This document shows, piece after piece, positions 6,473 through 9,414 of a stretch of DNA of 9,414 nucleotides. The stretch covers positions 1 to 9,414 of the forward strand of contig CBFGLF010000070.1 of the NCBI GenBank assembly GCA_965649545.1, read 5' to 3'. A program made the translations under genes and the position numbers. Every line of letters begins with the position of its first letter. Within the stretch, counting starts at the first letter, position 1. This DNA comes from CABHOJ01 sp965649545. GTDB lineage: Bacteria > Pseudomonadota > Gammaproteobacteria > Burkholderiales > Methylophilaceae. The notes beneath the pieces were generated by a model. That model was given only the letters and a program-made list of their open reading frames with translations. It had not been told where the DNA came from and made no database searches.

Positions 6473-7162
6473 TTAGAACTTCTTGCCGATGCCGATCCCG
6501 AACACCCAGGGGTTGATGTCCAGCTCGTCGATCTTGGTCCAGCCTGCGACCTTCAGCTTCACATCGGTCTCGATATTGATGTACTTGACGTCGGCATTGA
6601 TCAGCCAGCCGTCCTTGAGGTTGATATCCAGACCGGCTTGCAGGGCATAGCCCCAGCTGTCGGCATCGACCTTGATCTTGGTGCCTGCCAGTGCACCGCT
6701 TTCCAGTTGCAGGTTGCGGTCCAGCATGCGGGTGTAATTGATACCGGCGCCGACATAGGGGTCGAAGGTCTGGTCGGGGTTGAAGTGCCATTGCAGCAAC
6801 AGGGTCGGTGGCAGGGCATCGACGCTGCCAAGGTTCTGGTTGCCGACCACGGCGTTGGCGTCGCCCTTGATGCTGACGTCATGGCGGGTGCCGGTGGCCA
6901 GGATCAGTTCGGCGGCGATGTGCTTGGTGAAGTAGTAGGACACATCGAGCTCGGGGATGACGTTGCTGTCGACGGCCAGTTCGGCACCTGGGCTCATGGC
7001 ACCAGCAGCTACGTTCTTGTTAACCGTCTTGCCGAGATCGCTGCTCTCGTTGGGCGTTACGCTGACCGCACGTGCACGGATAACCCAATCACCGGCCTCC
7101 GCGGCAGCCATAGAAGGCGCGAAGACGGATGCGAGCATCATGGCGATTAAAGTTTTTTTCAT
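6473..7162 (-). CDS. ompW: OmpW-family outer membrane protein
   Basis: This is a 229-residue eight-stranded beta-barrel porin-like protein of the OmpW family, located in the outer membrane and thought to give passage to small hydrophobic compounds. It has a clear signal peptide: MKK, a hydrophobic core, then PSMAAA with likely cleavage near residues 19-21. The mature start EAGDWVIRARAVSVTP is typical for OmpW. Other family stretches are the strand-forming PELDVSYYFTKHIAAEL, PPTLLLQWHF, FDPYVGAGINYT and GWLINADVKYI. The C-terminal phenylalanine in GIGIGKKF is the barrel assembly signal. AGAGGA lies about 7 bases before the ATG. An Fnr box and a good -10 element precede it, matching the known Fnr control of ompW in E. 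coli. It is a single-gene unit ended by its own terminator. Confidence 0.93.
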   Translation of the reverse strand: MKKTLIAMMLASVFAPSMAAAEAGDWVIRARAVSVTPNESSDLGKTVNKNVAAGAMSPGAELAVDSNVIPELDVSYYFTKHIAAELILATGTRHDVSIKGDANAVVGNQNLGSVDALPPTLLLQWHFNPDQTFDPYVGAGINYTRMLDRNLQLESGALAGTKIKVDADSWGYALQAGLDINLKDGWLINADVKYINIETDVKLKVAGWTKIDELDINPWVFGIGIGKKF

Positions 7163-7201
7163 GGATGTTCCTCTCGGGTGCTGATGGTGGTTGAAAGTCG
7201 T

Positions 7202-7250
7202 TGAGAGGATTCTATGAGTGGCGGCATCCGCGCGATTTGATTTGCATCAA
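7202..7250 (-). promoter_or_regulatory. Class II Fnr-activated promoter of ompW with perfect Fnr box
   Basis: TTGATTTGCATCAA (7237-7250) matches the Fnr consensus exactly. With its centre at -41.5, the -10 hexamer falls at 7209-7214 and reads TAGAAT on the minus strand (5 of 6 matches to TATAAT). Transcription would start at about 7202, giving a 5' leader of about 40 bases before the ompW ATG. No good -10 is found at the equivalent place on the plus strand, so the site faces ompW. Confidence 0.8.
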
Positions 7251-7285
7251 ACAGCCATGTGTTTCCCCGCGCTTCAGGGCGATAT

Positions 7286-7315
7286 CTGCCAGATAGGCGC
7301 GAATCCGCTTAGAAT
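7286..7315 (+). promoter_or_regulatory. Putative sigma-70 promoter of the MgtC/DUF4010 gene
   Basis: CTGCCA (7286-7291, 4 of 6 matches to TTGACA) and TAGAAT (7310-7315, 5 of 6 matches to TATAAT) are separated by 18 bases. Transcription would start near 7322, leaving a leader of about 20 bases that contains the AGGAGGAG site. This is a pattern match only. Confidence 0.45.
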
Positions 7316-7330
7316 GAGATAAAAAAACAG

Positions 7331-7338
7331 AGGAGGAG
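7331..7338 (+). promoter_or_regulatory. Strong ribosome binding site of the MgtC/DUF4010 gene
   Basis: AGGAGGAG with 5-base spacing to ATG 7344 is an almost ideal Shine-Dalgarno sequence and fixes the start. Confidence 0.8.
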
Positions 7339-7343
7339 ACCAC

Positions 7344-8600
7344 ATGATCGAATTCCCGGCAGACGGCCTGGAGACCCTCAAAGCTTGCCTCATGAGTCTA
7401 GGTATCGGGCTCTTGATCGGACTGGAACGTGAACGCAATCCGACGGCTAAGGCCGGCTTGCGCACCTTCGCACTGGCGGCCCTGTTCGGCACCTTGCTCG
7501 CCATCCTGGCGGCGAAAGCGGAATCCGGCTGGATACTGGCAGCCGGTCTGTTATCGGTGGCCGCGCTCATCATCGCCGCCTATGTCGGCGAGAGCGGCAA
7601 TGGCGATGACCGCGGCACCACGACCCAGGTGGCCCTGCTGCTGAGCTTCGTCTATGGCGCCATGATCGGCCACGGCGAGGGCGCGGTCGTCATCATGCTG
7701 GCCATCGTCACCACCATGCTGCTGTATTTCAAACCGGAACTGCAGGGTTTCAGCAAGCAGATGGAACGGCGCGACATGCTGTCCATCCTGCAGTTCGGCG
7801 TGCTGAGCTTCATCATCCTGCCCATCCTGCCGGATCAAGGCTATGGGCCTTATAAGGTATTGAATCCGCAGAACATCTGGCTGATGGTGGTGTTGTTGTC
7901 GGGCATCAGCCTGGCCGGTTATGTCGCCTTGCGGCTGGTTGGTACCAAATACGGCGCGCCGTTGATGGGGGTCATGGGCGGGCTGGTGTCGAGCACCGCC
8001 ACCACGCTCATGTATGCCCGCCATAGCAAGGGCCAGAAAGGCCTGCTCGACCTCACGGTGCAGGTCATCCTGCTCGCCAACCTGGTGGTGCTGGTGCGTA
8101 TCGCTGTCATCTGCGCCACCATCGCCCCCAAGACCTTCATGCAGATATTGCCGGTGCTGGCAGGCGGGCTGCTGCTGGGCCTGGTGATGGTGTTCCGCAC
8201 CTGGCGCCAGTTGAAGGACAAGGATGATGCACCCATGCCCGAGATGAAGAACCCCGCCGAGCTCAAGGCGTCGCTATTGATCGGCCTGGTATACGCCATC
8301 GTGTTGTTCGTCAGCGCCTTCCTCGCGGATTACGCCGGCAGCAAGGGCTTGTATGCCGTCGCCGTGGTCTCCGGCCTCACCGATGTGGATGCCATCACCT
8401 TGTCGAGCCTGCGCCTACACAACCTCGGGCAGATCGAGGCGGCCCAGGCGGTGATCGCCATCACCATCGCCATGATCGCCAACATGGTGTTCAAGTTCGG
8501 TCTGATCAGCTCCATCGGTAGCAAGGACCTGGCGCGTCATTGCCTGCCGGGCATGGCAGCGATCGTCGTTGGCATGGCGCTAGGCGCGGTATTCATCTAG
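7344..8600 (+). CDS. MgtC/SapB-domain and DUF4010 family integral membrane protein
   Basis: This is a 418-residue polytopic inner-membrane protein, with some 11-13 hydrophobic stretches judged by eye. The N-terminal ~130 residues resemble the MgtC/SapB domain: GIGLLIGLERERN (about 20-32), then AGLRTFALAALFGTLLA (37-53). The remainder matches the DUF4010 type, with conserved glycine/serine motifs GVMGGLVSSTATTLMYARHS (209-228) and VVSGLTDVDAITLSSL (341-356). A charged cytoplasmic-looking linker (about 287-308) separates the two halves of the C-terminal region. The substrate and function of this family are not established; MgtC itself concerns magnesium stress and F-ATPase control, but that role should not be carried over. 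It is a monocistronic unit with its own promoter and terminator, divergent from ompW. Nothing in it looks broken. Confidence 0.88.
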   Translation: MIEFPADGLETLKACLMSLGIGLLIGLERERNPTAKAGLRTFALAALFGTLLAILAAKAESGWILAAGLLSVAALIIAAYVGESGNGDDRGTTTQVALLLSFVYGAMIGHGEGAVVIMLAIVTTMLLYFKPELQGFSKQMERRDMLSILQFGVLSFIILPILPDQGYGPYKVLNPQNIWLMVVLLSGISLAGYVALRLVGTKYGAPLMGVMGGLVSSTATTLMYARHSKGQKGLLDLTVQVILLANLVVLVRIAVICATIAPKTFMQILPVLAGGLLLGLVMVFRTWRQLKDKDDAPMPEMKNPAELKASLLIGLVYAIVLFVSAFLADYAGSKGLYAVAVVSGLTDVDAITLSSLRLHNLGQIEAAQAVIAITIAMIANMVFKFGLISSIGSKDLARHCLPGMAAIVVGMALGAVFI

Positions 8601-8618
8601 CCCTGGCTGATCGATCCA

Positions 8619-8650
8619 ATAAAAAAGCCCGCATTGGCGGGCTTTTTTAT
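8619..8650. terminator. Bidirectional intrinsic terminator
   Basis: A 14-bp perfect inverted repeat (ATAAAAAAGCCCGC at 8619-8632 and GCGGGCTTTTTTAT at 8637-8650) encloses a four-base ATTG loop. The GC core is flanked by A6 on the left and T6 on the right, so it works for the rightward MgtC/DUF4010 gene and for the leftward vanZ unit, whose stop is about 40 bases away. Confidence 0.92.
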
Positions 8651-8688
8651 CAGGGGTGTATCCCATTCGATCCATCACATCCTACTCA

Positions 8689-9051
8689 TCACATCCGATA
8701 GATCCATAGACGGAACTGATAGACGAAGGGCAGGGCGCACAGGCCGCCGAGGAAATCGGCGAACAGGTCATCGAAACCGGGTTCGCGGCCTTCGATGAAG
8801 ATCTGGTGGATCTCGTCCGCGGCGCCCAGCATCACCACCATGAGCAGGATGAACTTCAGCGGCTTGGTCGGGAACGCCATGCCAGCGAAGAAGCCGATCG
8901 CGCCATAAGTCATGAAGTGCACGATCTTGTCCCATGGCGGCGGGAACAGCTTGCCGGCCCCGGGGGCCTCGCCACCGATGAAGATGGCGGCCACCAGGAA
9001 CACGAGCATGGAACCCGTGAGGATGCGCAGCAGGTTGGGGTTAATAAGCAT
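8689..9051 (-). CDS. VanZ-family membrane protein
   Basis: This is a 120-residue small membrane protein of the VanZ-like family. It has hydrophobic segments at about residues 8-26, 43-60, 66-80 and 98-113. The conserved family positions are present: DKIVHFMTYG (D41, K42, H45), DEIHQIF (D79, E80, Q83), and REPGFDDLFADFLGG (R89, D95, with D99 where many relatives have Asn). The biochemical role of the family is unknown beyond the low-level teicoplanin resistance of the enterococcal member, and resistance should not be inferred here. Its ATG overlaps the end of the upstream sugar transferase gene by 11 bases, with AAGGG 8 bases before it, so translation is probably coupled. Relatives often occur at the edge of exopolysaccharide clusters, which fits this setting. 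Confidence 0.88.
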   Translation of the reverse strand: MLINPNLLRILTGSMLVFLVAAIFIGGEAPGAGKLFPPPWDKIVHFMTYGAIGFFAGMAFPTKPLKFILLMVVMLGAADEIHQIFIEGREPGFDDLFADFLGGLCALPFVYQFRLWIYRM

Positions 9052-9414
9052 TGTTCTGACCCTTGAAGACGACCAGGATGGTCTTCAGGATGATATAGAC
9101 ATCGAGCTTGGGGCTCCAGTTGCGGAGGTAGTCGATGTCGTAATCGATCCGCGCCTTCATCTTGTCCAGCGTCTCCGTCTCGCCGCGCAGGCCATTGACC
9201 TGCGCCCAGCCGGTGATGCCCGGTTTCACTTTATGCCGCACCATATAGCCCTTGATGAGCTTGCGGTACATCTCGTTATGGGCGACGGCATGCGGACGTG
9301 GCCCGACGATGCTCATGCGGCCCTGCAGCACGTTGATGAACTGTGGCAGCTCGTCGAGCGAAGTCTTGCGCAGGAAGGCGCCGAACGGCGTGATGCGCTG
9401 GTCGTTCTTGGTCG
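9041..9414 (-). CDS. Undecaprenyl-phosphate sugar (probably glucose) phosphotransferase, C-terminal part
   Basis: The 3' end (about 123 codons) of a polyprenyl-phosphate hexose-1-phosphate transferase is cut by the right window edge. The frame is open to base 9414; the GTG at 9331 is internal. The visible part reads TKNDQRITPFGAFLRKTSLD, then the family core ELPQFINVLQGRMSIVGPRP and KPGITGWAQVNGLRGETETL, and ends in a KGQNNAY-type tail typical of WcaJ/EpsB-like proteins. Such enzymes transfer a sugar phosphate from a UDP-sugar to undecaprenyl phosphate at the cytoplasmic face of the inner membrane, starting repeat-unit synthesis for an exopolysaccharide. The GWAQVNG and NAY-ending sequence favours the undecaprenyl-phosphate glucose phosphotransferase type, but the substrate cannot be decided from this fragment. 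It is probably the 3'-most large gene of a polysaccharide operon continuing to the right, with vanZ last. Confidence 0.93.
   Translation of the reverse strand, partial: TKNDQRITPFGAFLRKTSLDELPQFINVLQGRMSIVGPRPHAVAHNEMYRKLIKGYMVRHKVKPGITGWAQVNGLRGETETLDKMKARIDYDIDYLRNWSPKLDVYIILKTILVVFKGQNNAY

Noticed and set aside
7237..7250. Fnr box as a regulator of the rightward MgtC/DUF4010 gene
   Set aside because: The plus strand has no -10 element at the class II distance, and the box centre lies about 78 bases before the predicted start of that gene, which is not a standard class I position. The fit to ompW is far better.
8673..8696. Direct repeat of CATCACATCC at 8673-8682 and 8687-8696
   Set aside because: Only two short copies at the vanZ stop codon with no further array; it is likely chance in a low-complexity intergenic spot.
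8689..9051. VanZ as a glycopeptide resistance gene
   Set aside because: There are no other van genes in the window, the organism appears Gram-negative, and most VanZ-family proteins are unrelated to resistance.

Overview
The window is a high-GC chromosomal segment from a proteobacterium that respires at low oxygen. The Fnr, FixH-like and sugar-transferase sequences look most like betaproteobacterial versions (for example Rhodocyclales or Nitrosomonadales). That placement rests on remembered family appearance, not on a search. All identifications come from reading motifs in the translations.

Positions 1-3275 (+ strand) hold the 3' part of a cbb3-type cytochrome c oxidase operon: the end of ccoO, then ccoQ, ccoP, ccoG and a short fixH/ccoH-like gene, tightly packed and with good ribosome binding sites. 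CcoO, CcoQ and CcoP are structural subunits, and CcoG and the FixH-like protein are assembly factors. The usual next genes, ccoI (copper ATPase) and ccoS, are absent here. The operon instead meets a convergent fnr gene only 16 bases past its stop.

Positions 3292-6328 hold fnr (- strand), encoding an oxygen-sensing [4Fe-4S] regulator, and divergently hemN (oxygen-independent coproporphyrinogen III dehydrogenase) followed by a TauE/SafE-like (COG2836-type) membrane protein gene. The intergenic region between fnr and hemN has a perfect Fnr box. Together these genes form an oxygen-limitation module: a sensor, anaerobic haem synthesis for the haem-rich oxidase, and a probable metal-handling or maturation membrane protein.

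Positions 6401-7250 hold ompW (- strand). It has an intrinsic terminator at its 3' end and, upstream, a second perfect Fnr box placed exactly as in a class II Fnr-activated promoter. Positions 7286-8650 hold a MgtC/DUF4010-family membrane protein gene with its own putative promoter and a strong bidirectional terminator.

Positions 8689-9414 (- strand) are the end of a different unit: the 3' part of an undecaprenyl-phosphate sugar phosphotransferase gene overlapping a vanZ-family gene by 11 bases. This is probably the edge of an exopolysaccharide locus that continues to the right.

I saw no tRNA, rRNA, CRISPR array, insertion sequence or phage gene, and no gene-free stretch longer than 300 bases. 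I did not find a convincing previously undescribed system. The most useful signals are the two Fnr boxes and the shortened cbb3 assembly gene set.
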